Origin: Antitrichia curtipendula
Taxonomy: Eukaryota > Streptophyta > Bryopsida > Hypnales > Leucodontaceae
NCBI GenBank assembly: GCA_951230915.1
Contig: OX579634.1
Coordinates: 46,761,570 to 46,825,569 of the forward strand
Reading direction: 5' to 3'
Length of the DNA stretch: 64,000 nt
This document shows, piece after piece, positions 45,604 through 58,053 of the stretch. The notes under the pieces were generated by a model. That model was given only the letters and a program-made list of their open reading frames with translations, did no database searches and was not told the DNA's origin. A program made the translations under genes and the position numbers. The number at the start of each line of letters is the position of its first letter. Position 1 is the first letter of the stretch.

Positions 45604-48196
45604 AGACAATAAATGATTCATTTTATTCCATTAATTCAAATTCCCGATGGCAATTGGTTAATTAATGTGCAGGGAAACGAGCTGGTGTTAATTAGCCTAT
45701 TGTGATGTACAACGATTGAGGTCTGCCATTACCCCCTATGAATTTGGTGCGCTAGTGAGTTATTGCTGTGCACATGGTACTTAGCTAGCCTAGTCTCGTT
45801 GAAGGTACGAGGATCGATGTAGAATTTTACATGTAGATGTCGTCGAGGATTTTTTTTGCTTACTGGTCAATGCTGTACGGTGATCGAACACATTAATGTG
45901 AATATGTTTTCCAATGAAAGCTTCAGTTGTACAGTTCCACATGTTGCTTTTGCCAAGTTTAACCATTTTTGTGCATGATTATAGTGATGATATGCACTGC
46001 GTATTTTACCGTTATGGTGTTGTACTTTGTAGAAAATAGAGACTGGCGTTCTTTTTGCACCATAGTCAGTGCCGATTTGCTCCGTTTCAAAGTTATTCCG
46101 TGTTTTCGATGTTCAAAAAGTGCTCCTGCAAGCTTACAATTGGTATAGTATGGTCGGATTCATTCTATTGAATCATTGATGGTGTACTTATCAAAGATGT
46201 AAAGAGGGTGGCGGTTGATTCTCATTTTCACTTCAACAGCTAGGCTAAGTTTTTATTGATCGATTTCACTTTTTTGTATTGTTAATATTGTTAGACGTGT
46301 GTAGAACTACTTGAAGCTCTCAAATTTCAGTTACTCGATATTCGTGCCTACTCATTTGGCTGTTGAACTGAATCTGAACTTAATATATTGTTTGTTGGTC
46401 ATTTATCAGCTCAGGTACATACTGTACATCATCCTCAGTACATGATATCTAAGATACTTGTGTTTAAGGCATGTGGAAAATAAGGGTTTGGCAGTCACCG
46501 ATAGTGCTACTGTTAATTGAAGCATTGCCAATTCTCGGAGCATGCATATTCATCAAACGCTGAAGATGATTTGAGTTACCTCGACATTCACTTTTCTGCG
46601 CAATCGAGAAAACGACTGCACAATCACGTACCAAGGAATAAACTTTAATAACAATACAACTATTTGATGTGTAGGTATTTTGAATTGTGAGTTTTATTTG
46701 ACATGTTCAGTAGTTTCATGTTTGGTGAGGCAAGTTAACTACGCCTACTGTTATAATTGTTCGTTCAACTTCTCAGTCTTCGATCATACGACATCTTCAG
46801 GAGTAGGATTGAATGAAATCAGTGTAACTATATATGCGACGACAATTTCAATCAGTGGTATGTACAAGTTTCTCATCACGACCCTTCGGCAATAACCTAT
46901 TTTGTGATTCCAAGTGGTAGCACCAGCAGATAATCAATGCCATTGCACGCCACAGCCGTTGAAAACATTTTGCAATTGGGAAATGAATGGGAGCATTCTG
47001 CTTGCATTTGAGCGACCAGGAGTTCGTTTGGGAGTCAAAAATGTGAGTACAGTTGGGTACTCAATTCAGAACAATCATTCTCTTGAGCTGAATATCGCCA
47101 CGCTTCGACAAAATTCTAGGTCATGTTACAAGGCCATCGGAATTGAAGCAGAAAAATGCAACTATTTAGCCAAAATTTAAGGAAATGTTGTTGTAAACTG
47201 CCCAGAAACCGTATTGAATTGTAACTGCCTTCAACACTTAGATTTCGTTTCGATAGATTGTCCTACGCTACGTTTTTGACACTTCTTGCTGTTTTACATA
47301 TTCAGCACCAACGGTGATAAAAAATAAAAGGATAGATAAATTTGAGTCCTGGCTAGCATGAACCCAGTCGATGTGGCTATGGGTTTGTTTGTTTTTTATC
47401 GGATTGGAGACTTGCAATTTAAAGTTACAGAAATTATTAATGCTGTTGGACTGAAATCTAATCTTCTGCATATTCTGGGAAGAGAGACTCTGAATTTATA
47501 AACATCAATGTCTGTTAATTTCATCAGACTCCCCTGATGTAGGTGGCACCAACTGACTCAGCAACAAATGCACCAGAACCACGTCATTAGGTTGCCTTGG
47601 AAACATAAGAGCCCGTCCAGGTACATGATAGAATTTTGGTCTGACTTCAACATCTACAACCTGGATACATAATGGAAAACTCAAAACTGTTTTCTTCACT
47701 ATTATTATGAGTAATTGAAAACGTTAGTGTGAGATGCCAAGAAAATTAGTGTGGAACAACTGAAGGGATAGCCTATCTAATAATGAGTGTATTCCGGATC
47801 ATGTGAATGGGGGCTTTCATTCCTGTTAACTTAACCGCTGCAGCAGTCCCTTCCTATGAAGTCGTTGGCCATACCAGCTTCAATAGACCCCATTCCCAGA
47901 GCGAGCTTGAGTGTCTAAAATCAGTTGAATGCAGCACAAATCAATTGATCGACGCCTTTCACTGATTTCTATGATCAGATGAGATCAACATTGAAGAAAT
48001 TGTAGGTTAAAGTCTGTAGAAAGTTTGCAGAAATCAGGAAGAGCGTGTGTACAGTTGACAGGATTCATTTCCAGCCGCAGTGAGTTCGAGCTATGAAGGT
48101 ATGAAGGTAGATACAACAATTTAGGTCATGCATGAATTGACAAATTAAATTGGCAACATGATTGGTGCTTGTACTTCAGACGAGCTGTGATTGAAG
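45604..48196. other. 3' flank and upstream region of the clathrin light chain gene
   Basis: This is about 2.6 kb with no supported coding exon. Frames at 46680-46895 and 46914-47180 have no family features. The final part is presumably promoter or leader; an acceptor-like TTGTACTTCAG ends at 48179, so a leader intron is possible. Confidence 0.35.
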
Positions 48197-50988
48197 ATGC
48201 ATAGCCTTATCTTCAAGCAGACGGATTCGCCCAAGAGAATGGAGAATGTGAATATGAAGGAATTTGACAAGCTGGAGTTTCCAATCGAGGGCGAAGTCGA
48301 TGCTCCCCACCATGATTTGTTTCCCCCCGTCGTCACTGCAGATGCGGAATTCTGTCAACCTTGCCAGTTACCCAGTCTTAGTCGTCATCTTCCTCACTCT
48401 TCCACTTGTAGCTATGGCATTCAGGCGCTCCTTCACAATGTTCATCGAGGGTATGCCACTACTGACGGTGACCGCACCCCTGACCAGATCATGAGCTTCA
48501 CCGATGAGCGGGACGAGTCTTCGCAGCACCACGAGTCGGAGATTCTCAGGTGCTCATGGCTTCACCCTAATCACACATCTTCATGAGAAAAAAATGACTG
48601 TAACCCTAATGAACTGAAAAATTGAACTAACCCTATTAATTAACTGTTGACTGTAACCCTAATGTGATTCGGGTCTCCCCGGCTCAAGGCTTTCCTAATT
48701 TGAGCTCGAGATGCAAGTCTTCCCTATCTCAAAGCGCTTTACAAAAATTTCTCTGTCTGAGCATCTTTAGTTGGATTTCATGAATGGCTCAGTTTCGTTT
48801 TTTGTTGAAACATAAGTATGTATGTGTTTACGACAATTGGTTGCATCACATTTGACTTCGCAAGCTCATTCAGATTCTTGATTAAGGTCGTGTGAGGAAA
48901 ATATACATGTGTGTCCTGTGTGGTTTAGAGAATGGAAAATGAAGAAGGAAATGGAGCTACAGGAACGGAAAAGAGAATCGCAAGCAAAGCTAGACCACGT
49001 AAATCCTAATTCTCTTTTCACATGGCATATCATCCAAGATCAGCAGATGACTATGAAGTCTAGTCCGTGAGTTCGAGAGGGTCACCGATTTCCATTCCAA
49101 GCTAGTTTTAGTTCTTTTTTTCAGGGTAAGCATTTGATTTCTCAAACAGTGGTTCATGCACTTCCACGCAGTGTTACTTACCATTGCTTACTCGTGGACT
49201 TCTATTGTTGTTCTGTCCTTTTCTTTCCGACATTGAGGATTGTATTTCCAAAGGTGACATCCGCAATGCAACGCCTTGTGTTGTGATGTAAGTTAGTCTT
49301 TCAAAAGAAAGAGAAGTAGTTTGAGAAATTGATCAAATGAAAGTCATGTACCAATGTTGTGTCAAACAGATTCTGGAGCAAGCGGCGCTTGAACGAGAAA
49401 ACTTCTACAAAGAAAGAGACGCACAGATTGAGGCCAAGAAACAATTGAACAGGTAACTGAGGCTCATTGCGAGTTGGGTCGTCAAATTACTCGTGGAACC
49501 TTCTGTCTTAGCTTACATTCTATCATTCTAGTAAGTGAAGTTATGTTCGGTTAGTGTCACATAATCTCAATGCAAGCAAGTTTTGTCATTGTGGCAAGTT
49601 GTGATTGAAAAAGAAAAGCCAGTTATTAGAATAACAACAATGCAAGAGTTTTGGCAATGGACCTTGATCATGCGTACAATATCATGAAGTATGCACTATT
49701 GAGTGAGAGTTCTAAAACAGTAAAGTTTCAGTTTATTGCTTCTTCACTCCGTTGTTTTTTCATTTCCGAAAATCTTGACCTTTGCTGCTTCTCACTCATT
49801 GGAGGCTGAAAATGATTTAATGTTAATATAGCCAAGTCAACCCCACGTTTTGTTGTTTGTGACTTTTTTCACTCCCTTCACGTTTTGTCGCTATTTTCAA
49901 GAATGAAAAGTAACGGGGTTCACAATAGTGCTTGCATGAATATTTTGAAATCACAATGCAAGCAAATGGCTCAAACTTGCTTACATTGAGATTATGTTAG
50001 CTATTGGTAAAACATGTCAGCATATGAAAAATCAACCATAGACCAATACATCCCTTGTTGTTGAAGTGTCTCTTGTAGGTTCTTTGTGCACCTCCAAATA
50101 AATGCTTTTAATATTCATAACCTATTCATACAGTGTTCAAATAATGCATGCTAAAGTGCTTTGAAATCTGCCAATAAAATCCCATGTATGTTTCATAACA
50201 GTAACTAACTATGGTTAGTTGCTAGTAGTGGCAATTATGGCAACACTTACAATACCTGACATGAATGGCTTCAGAGAGCAAGAAGCCAAATACCATGCCA
50301 AAGTGGGAGCCAAGCAGCAAGAACAAGGGCAAGGAAGCAACTTGTGGGTGGCCGTGGCAACTCTCATTGACCTTTGTAGCGACGAAGACATTGGAAAGGC
50401 TCCCATTACAACTGGGTCCGCAAAGCATGTGAATTCCCTGACATCCAAATCCATTGTAGAACATCAGCTCGCCACACCAAAGAAGCAAGACTCAAGCAAG
50501 AACCGACCCCAAAATTATTTATCCAAACCCACCAAGAAATCCACCGACTTGTCACGCATGCGAGAGGTTCGTATCAACTCTTTTATTTTTTTCTAATTGG
50601 GCATATGTTTTCGTTGAAATTTTAACCTCATTTTGACACATAAAGCTCTTGAAAACAACTTCTCGTAAACACAATATAATAATATAATACTCTTCTTACC
50701 ACATTCTTTCTTCTCCCTATGCACAAGATGTGATGTTACAAAAGTTGGTAGTAGAGAGGATCACTTATTTATACTTGTATGGTTAAAGGTATGTTTGCAC
50801 GTGGCGTTAAAAAGAGTGCTGTTACTAAGGGTTTCAGAACAAATTTAGACCTACAAGATTTACATTGCAAACATCACCCATAACAGAAAGTGCAAACATA
50901 CCTTAAGGTAGGGTTAGAACTAAGTAGCAGCTGTGATTAACCTGTGCAGATTCTCTTGAAGCTTCAACATCAACCTTTGGTGCGCTGA
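48197..50988 (+). CDS. CLC: Clathrin light chain
   Basis: This is the light-chain subunit of the clathrin triskelion, acting in vesicle formation at the plasma membrane and trans-Golgi/early endosome. Five exons in phase, 48197-48549, 48929-48998, 49370-49452, 50275-50566 and 50950-50988, give 278 aa. The plant CLC order is visible: an acidic/polar N-terminus (about residues 1-117), then LREWKMKKEMELQERKRE (compare LREWRRQNxxxLxEKE), which starts the heavy-chain-binding helix. A charged helix follows, ending LNREQEAKYHA (compare NREKEKLYL). A Trp-containing block NLWVAVATLIDL (compare NYWKAIAELIP) is next. The C-terminal TDLSRMREILLKLQHQP matches TDLTRMRQILLKLKHNPP. The C-terminus stops right after this motif, without the longer tail of seed-plant proteins. 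The N-terminus is divergent; an internal in-frame Met 16 residues in is an alternative start. Confidence 0.88.
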
Positions 50989-51649
50989 TCAATGAAGGTG
51001 CACAAGAATTGTGTGCTAAGAAAATTCTGTACTGTACAGCAAGTGTGGTTTTACTCAACATCGCTGTTCAGCATATTCTACTTGCGTTTCAGAAGGTAGT
51101 TTCATTTTCAAATTCAGTAAAAAATAGTCTAATTGGAAATAAGTTAATTGTAGTAGTTAACAAGAAAACCGAACAATAGACGTTGCAACTAAAATCTAGG
51201 GGACAAAACGAAGACAATCTGCACCATACAAGTTACAACAGCTACTAACCACATAATCATTGATTGTAGCAAAATTGTCACAGTTTAGGTCAAGAATGAC
51301 TGAGTTCACTCGTAGGCAGTCGGATGAAGGAAATTAGATTGTATCAAGAGCTGTATCCAAGAAGTAGTATACAGTTATGGTCTTTCAGAACTCAGCTAAT
51401 CGAATAATAGATTGACATAATTATGATCTATTATATGAGTCATTTCTACAAGTTTTGTCGAAAAACTCAACGTGCCAGTGAGAAGATTGATGACACATGT
51501 CACACGAACTCCTGATCACACGATGCAGGTAGTCGGTGTGATATATCTCATCAAGCGTCTACTGTAAAGATATCGATTACACTTCCTTAAAACATGAAAT
51601 AACACAGATTTTTACTACTAATTCTGTGCTAAACACTACAAAGTTGCTG
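50989..51649. other. Convergent intergenic region
   Basis: This holds the presumed 3' UTRs of the clathrin light chain (+) and alpha-amylase (-) genes, which converge here. No other feature is seen. Confidence 0.5.
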
Positions 51650-54473
51650 TCACTTCTTCTCCCAGACGCAGTAGTCTTTTCCCACTGCCGCAACCTTGTA
51701 CTCTTCCTCCTTGGGAGCCAAGTTACCCATATCGAACCGAGGTCCAATCTTGAGCACCACACGGTCATCAATTTCTGCAACATACATATCACTCTCCGCT
51801 GCTGAAATGTGCACTTTGCTCTTGGCATTGATGTCGTTCCGCTTCCTCACGTCAATCAACGTGGAAATCTCCTCCTTCAGTCCCCAGTCGAAGAAATGGT
51901 CGTAAAACTGGACACACACAATCACACCGTGTTCTACAATCAATACCCACTTCCAACACTCAAAAAGAATTGAAAAGAAGTTAACTCGAAGAAATGGAAA
52001 AGGTGAGGATTTTCGAAAAGAACTTACAATGCACGGGTTCCCCGGATGCGTCAAAATGTACGCATAGCCTTGCATCACATGTTCCCCCGGGAACGGCCAA
52101 TGCCCTTGCGTGCTTCCCGTATCGTGATTATCCAAGAACGTCACCGCTTTCGACGGCCAGTACCCAATCATCCCCGGTGGCTTGCTATTCGGGTCTCTCA
52201 ACCTCCACAGCTGCCCTTTCACAGCCTCCTGTAAGATGCCTTTCGTGGTGAAATCAAAGGCGGTGGATTTCTGCCCTGTGGCGTGCACCCAGTCCACGAG
52301 TTGCTGTCGGTGGCTGTCCTGGTTATAGTCCACGCCATCGTTGCCGTAGTTCATGTTGGTCCAAAACTCGCCGACGGAGAATTCAGGTTCTGTCTTGCGG
52401 ATGTAACGACCCACGAAGTAGCCGCCGTAGCCTTTGGCGAAATCGAAGCGCCAGCCATCGAAGCCGATCTTGTACTTCAACCAGTTCATCCAGCTGATGA
52501 GGTCGGCCTGGACGACGTCGTTGGTGTGGTCGATGTCGGGGGCGGCGCCGAAGTCGTCGCCAGTGTCGGGAGCACCTGGGATGACATCGGAAATAACGAC
52601 TCGTTCAATCCATAGTTCAATGTACATATGAATTTCAATAAAAATTCTCGTACTAGATTGTCAAACCTTGCAAGATCAAGAGGCCCAAATGGAGCCTCGT
52701 GTTTATGTAAACACTTTTTAAGAGATCACATGGGACCTGTCTCTCGGTTAAATTTCGACAAACACATGCAGTACTCTCCACTGATTCTGATGATCAAAGA
52801 TTTAACCACATCTGAATCATATTCTTCGCAATATGATTCAACAAGAATCGATACTATATTCTAAACCCCTGAGGGATCAAGAGTCCAAATCGAGCCTCAC
52901 GTCTTCTTACCAGTTGAGTAGGTGAAATGGGGACTTTTTTTTGACCAATTTTTAGTATTATTTTGACCCAACACATGCAAGGCTCTTCACTGATTCTGCT
53001 GATCAAAGAACTCTTCCCGTTTGAATTATTCTTCTCACAATGTGATCCATCCAAATGGCCATAAAAAGTCAATCTTCAGAGGGCTAATGTGAACATTGAC
53101 ATGCGCGCATGCTTACCCGTTCCGTTGCCAAAGGGGTAATCGTCGCCAACAATAGCCCATGGACCCCAATCCAGGGCATCATCCGGAGTGCCACCTTCGA
53201 AAATTACCCACTCGCCACGCTCGTCTTGCGCCTCGCCGCAGCGATGGTTCACCACAATGTCGGCGACGCAGCGCACTCCAGCCCTGTGGAAGTGATCGAT
53301 CGTCTCCCGAAGCTTCTCCTCATTGCCGTACTTGCAGTCGTTCAAATCGTAGAGGCGTCCTGGCATGTAGCCTGCAACACAATTCACCATCACTCAGTCA
53401 GTGCAAGTTCGTGAATCTTCACATTCATACCATTGTTGGAGGAACAACTCTGTACTAAGATTAGAATGAGAACAATATCACAATCGGCAGGTGAATTGTT
53501 GACCTTGAGGAGCCACGGAATGGCTGGATGGAGGAAACCAAACATCGGTAATGCCGGCTGCTGCCAATTCTTCCGCAGTGTTGCCCAAGACGTCGTACCA
53601 GCACGGCGACTTCCATGACTCCCAGTTGAAGCCCTGCGTCCAGACAACAGAACAAACGAATCGCTTAGCCACTGTCATATATGAATCAATCATGAGTTGA
53701 CGATGTACAGTACAATCCCTCTCAGATAATACAGTAAACATAAAATTGGAACTAGTAATACTAACGAACCGAGATAAATACAAATGCAAGAATCGATTGG
53801 GAATTTTTGAGAGAATTGTGCAGCTACACTCTGCAGTTGCACTCTTGTCAATATATCCTAAGAATCTGCCATGTACTGTACCCACAGAACTCTTCAAAAA
53901 GACACACTGGAACTCATATTCCCAGTATATCCTAAGCATCTACACATCAACATCGATCATTTCCATGTGCCAATTGGACAAGAGCAGATCTGTCAGTGCA
54001 ATTAGAGAGAGTTAGGTACATTTCGGTACCTGGAACATGATGACACGGAGAGGATCTGCTTTGATGTTTCCACCTCGAGGCTTATGATAACTCCGTGTCC
54101 GACTGAGTTTGCCAGTTTGCACGACTTCTTTCACAGTCTCCACTGTCTCTTCCACCGTCTCCTTCACAACTTCGGCTACTTCTTTGACGGCTTCGGGAGT
54201 CGTCTTCAAGCCCTCTTCCACGGTTTTCACAGCTTCCTCGGTGGCGGCTTTCCCAGCCTCCAAGACGGATCTCACAGGCGAAGCTTTTCGTGTCCGGGAC
54301 AAAGCGCAAGTGCCTTGCAACCGTTTGTTGGAATAGAAACTTGCAGAAGCGGAGGACAGAGACTGAGACATGCGTACATGAGTCCTAGCCTTGGGTAAAG
54401 TCCCAGGATGGCAAGCATTTGGAAGTCCCACGCAACCAGTTGCGTGGACTGCGGGGTTGGCCATGGTGGCCAT
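51650..54473 (-). CDS. Alpha-amylase, plastid-type, GH13
   Basis: This is a starch endo-hydrolase (alpha-1,4-glucan cleavage). Five coding exons on the minus strand, 54473-54030, 53633-53504, 53371-53117, 52575-52028 and 51907-51650, give 544 aa. The GH13 core starts at about residue 144 ([11 protein letters not shown]). The conserved regions are ADIVVNHR (228-235), [10 protein letters not shown] with nucleophile Asp321, GEFW with acid/base Glu346, and FLDNHDTGS with Asp428. The plant C-terminal sheet domain is complete. Residues 1 to about 65 are Ser/Ala/Arg-rich and resemble a plastid transit peptide. Residues about 72-112 form an amphipathic Lys/Glu/Val/Thr helix of LEA-like type. The tandem CBM45 starch-binding region of Arabidopsis AMY3 is absent. 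The start MATMAN lies in-frame just after a probable leader acceptor (about 54515); a longer upstream frame is probably leader intron. Confidence 0.93.
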
Positions 54474-55160
54474 AGCGACGATCAGATACGTGGCACTTCC
54501 CACAGAGCACCACCTGCAAAAATGTGAAAAATGCACCATCTTCAAAACTTGAAGGAAAACGAGAGCCTTACAATCCAAACTTTCCTCTACGCCACCTTCC
54601 AGATTCTAGTCACAAATACGGGCTCCGGAATGCAATCTTTCACTTTCGAAAATGAAGACAATTTTGCTCCGAGACTTGAAAATTCTAAGTAAAGCTATAT
54701 GATGGGAGAGACGAGATCCATATTTGGAAAGCCACAGCGAACCCTCGCAGCAAAAATGCAAGCTTCGGCAACCACATATTTGGCACCTTACTAGAAGTAG
54801 CAACACATGCACGCATTGATCATAAATGCGACGAAACGAGAGCAATAGAACTCTACAAAAGCGCTTCGAACAAGTACTCCGCAAGCTTGGAAATGAAACC
54901 CGAAGTTGTGGCAAATCCAACTCTCAAAGAAACAGGCATCCAAAAACAAGCCAAACCAGGAAACTTACTTGAAAACAGTCACGCAGCGAAACACCCCAGC
55001 TGTGCCGACTCCTCTTAACTGTATTACGGGCTCCAGCAATTCTCCAATCCTCAGCTTCCAAATTCTGAACCAAATAACCGAAACTATCTGAAGGAAAACT
55101 GAGTCCCGGCAATCTGCTGCACCTCCAATAGTGGGTAAGAAACACTCTGCAATCATGCAA
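54474..55160 (-). other. Amylase 5' leader with probable intron
   Basis: On the minus strand a strong acceptor (TTTTTGCAG, ending about 54515) precedes the coding start by about 40 bases. This implies at least one leader intron within 54515-55160. The exact 5' exon is not placed. Confidence 0.45.
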
Positions 55161-55500
55161 GGTATGTGGGGCAGGGAAGGGCCTTAAAAGTTGGCAACCC
55201 AAAATGGAGATCTACGTTTCCAGTAGATTGCAACCAGACCTGGTTTAGATCTCACGTGCTTCCAGGTGTCGCTCATTGTGCGTTGCGTCTTAATGACCCG
55301 CCACGTGTTGGTGGGCCCGATGGATCTGCACCGTCCGTTTTCCAGATTGGTGGTGCAGGGCTGCCGGAGGAAAAGGAAAATTGGATGGTCAGATTGTGGC
55401 GGAATCGTTTGTTTGGGTCCAGGGTTCTGGGTTCGGTCTCGGTTGGGGGCTTTGGGGGTTGGGGGCTTAGGGCCCCACTTTCCCATGCAAAATAAAATTA
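55161..55500 (-). promoter_or_regulatory. Amylase promoter with two G-boxes
   Basis: CACGTG occurs at 55253-55258 and 55302-55307, about 44 bases apart, in a less AT-rich block upstream of the minus-strand amylase leader. G-boxes bind bZIP/bHLH factors in light, sugar and ABA responses. Function here is inference. Confidence 0.45.
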
Positions 55501-56559
55501 GAAAATGTGTAATTTCTATTCAGTCAAAGTGGAGTTGTAACGTTAGCGGCCGTCAAGGCCAGAGATTTAGATATCAGTTCAACGGTATCCCTGGCTTCCA
55601 AAGGAAACTAGGCGCACCCATAACCGTCACTTATTGCATAACATTCTTCCCCAATATGGAAAACTATTTGCCCATTTGGTAGTTTGAGATTTTTGAGGGT
55701 AGGCAATTGCAATTTTGAAACCACGGCATTAGATATTCCAAGTCTAGGGTTTGCAATTGTGATTTTGAGACCATGGTTTTGGATATTCCGGGTTTTGGAT
55801 ATTCCGAGTTTAGGGTTTGCAATTGCAAAGCTCTATTTTTTGTGGTGTAGATCACAAGTTAGCTCATTAGCATGTTTGTCTTAGCCAACAATATTACACT
55901 TTTGTGTGCTAGGCTATAGTTGAGTGGTTTTAGGATCAACCCAAAGATAGATGCTTGTGCAGCACACGCTTGTGGTGAAATAAGAGATGGATGGTCTTAA
56001 CAAAAGGACTTCCTAAATGGATAGACAGATGAGGGACATTATGATTGGACATACGTGTTGACGAATGAAGAGGGGTAGGTGGACGATCGATTGATGTAGG
56101 AGGAGGTGGATGCATCAATAGGAGGCACGTCCATTTAGAGTTAGAATATAGAAGTGTATCTTTGGTTGCCCTCACACCATCTTTTGTTTTCAAAATCAAG
56201 ATATGGTGCAATATATACAATGAACTTACTTTGAATTGTCATTGACCGTTGCAATGAAATTATATTGAATATAAGTTGAATTGTACAATACATACAATGA
56301 ACTTAGGTTGAATTGAACTATACAGATAAGTGTACATTTACGAAAGTGTTGCATCATGTGTATTCCATATGTTGGTCTTGCAATGCGTATTGTAGTTGTG
56401 AATAGCTTAACTCAAAAAGCCCAGGCTTCCAACCTCAACAATATGACACCATTATATTTGATAATATCACAATACAAAAGACATTCAACATGTTCTACTA
56501 ATAGAGACATCTACATCAATAGTCCTTGTTTCAAGATAAGATGTTCAAACACTTGTAAC
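55501..56559. other. Spacer with a short tandem repeat
   Basis: At 55686-55830 a unit of about 60 bases (GGTTTGCAATTG..GATTTTGAGACCA..TTNGATATTCC) is repeated about 2.3 times. The rest is AT-rich with no supported gene. Confidence 0.5.
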
Positions 56560-56669
56560 CACTATAAGAAAATCATGTTGCCCTTGACAGATTTTTGGAC
56601 ATCTACATGTTTTCATGTTAATAGTAATGTCAAACATAACATCAAGAAAAAAATGAGTTTTTTGTGGTG
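56560..56669. mobile_element. Short CACTA-type MITE (110 bp)
   Basis: It begins CACTATAAGAAAATC and ends with the inverse of CACCACAAAAAACTC. The interior GACATCTACATGTTTTCATG and TAACATCAAG blocks are shared with 59170-59299 and, in part, 11238-11473. Confidence 0.65.
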
Positions 56670-57120
56670 CACAATCACTACATATAATGCAAAATCAAAT
56701 TCTAGAACTTGATCCATAGAAACACAAGAACTATTTTATATGCAAAAAAGAGATAAGAGACATGTAAATGTGACAAATAGTGCTTATTGTTAATCCACCC
56801 CAACGTTGAAGTAAAGGATATTCCATATTCAAATACAAGACAAAGTTATCTTGTAATAACACGTCACATACAAAGGTCAATTCGGAAGTCCATACATGTG
56901 TTTTGGGCTATTTGCGGAGGCCAATCTTCAAAACAAGAAATTTAGAGTTCTATGTTAGACAAAATAGGTCACAAGTTGCTCGTAAAACCTAACACACACA
57001 ATTGAGAGTAAGAAAAATGAGAATTGATGAAAGTAGAAACGACCATACCTTCCACCGATTTATCAAAGGGTCTAGCCAAATAATATGTACAAATAATTTT
57101 CAATATGTGCATGAACTTAC
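56670..57120. other. AT-rich spacer
   Basis: No gene or repeat is recognised. Confidence 0.4.
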
Positions 57121-58053
57121 TTAACCCCTAAAGTTCCGTGACTATGTTTTCACTGAAAACGCTCAAGAACTGCCGTTTTTAGTACAAGTACCAAATTTTT
57201 GAAAAAAACTTTTTTTTGACTCATGTAACCGTAGGATCTTGTAGTATGCTGACTTGAGGATATGTGGTAAAAATTTCAGAAATTTCCACCACGTGAATTG
57301 CAAGATATAAGCATTCAAAATCACTGAAATAGTTTTTCGACCCCTGCAAAAAACCGAGCAGCTGCACTTCAAAAGCTCACTTTTCTATGAAAAAATGTCC
57401 AAAATGGTGGTGCTTCTTTGGATTCTTTTTCCTAAACAAGTTGGCTACATGCTTGAAAAATTTCACATCATTTGGAATTGTATAACATATAGGAAAAAAA
57501 TAGTAAGTAGAATGAAGTAGAGAATGATTCAAAATACTAAATTGTCAAGAATTTTGATATGAAATTGAAAAATGCCAATCCCAATGGTTGAAATGTTGTA
57601 TTAAGCAATCTACATCCTATGATTTTATTTTTTTCAAAAAATATTGAAAATTGAGTAAGATAAAAGACTTCAAAGTTTATTTTATAGTAGAGATTCCAAA
57701 ACTGCCCGCAAACTAAAACTCCTCATAACTTTTGACTCATTGGTCAAAATGGAATGATTAAAAGCTTTCCACATATAGATAGCTCTGGAAAACCAGTTTC
57801 AAGTTTTTGTTTCTGAAAAAAGTGATTTTTTCTGATCTGCCCTAACTGCCTGGCTGAGAAAAAAAGTAACATATTAGGCCATAACTTTTGACTCGTATTT
57901 CCAAATGTCATAAAATTTAGTTCAAATGAAAGGTACTCCTCATCCACAACTTCTATTAAAATTTCAGCCTCAAACTTATAAATCTCTGACCACATGTACC
58001 TGCCCAATTTTTTTATGTTGCCAAATTCTACAGGCTGGTCTTTTAGGGGTTAA
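57121..58053. mobile_element. Complete TTAA/CCCCTAAAG element (933 bp)
   Basis: Left end TTAACCCCTAAAGTTCC, right end GGTCTTTTAGGGGTTAA. TTAA flanks both sides and the shared inverted terminus is CCCCTAAA. The interior is closely related to 59349-60267 along its length (CTATGTTTTCAC, TACAAGTACCAAATTTT, CTAAAACTCCTCATAACTTT). No transposase is present. Confidence 0.85.

Noticed and set aside
46680..47180. Two consecutive plus-strand frames as an extra gene
   Set aside because: No family features, no codon bias and no consistent splice links. Left as intergenic.
52283..52615. 110-codon plus-strand frame rich in Val/Ala/Glu
   Set aside because: It is the exact antisense of amylase exon 4, whose catalytic motifs are on the minus strand.
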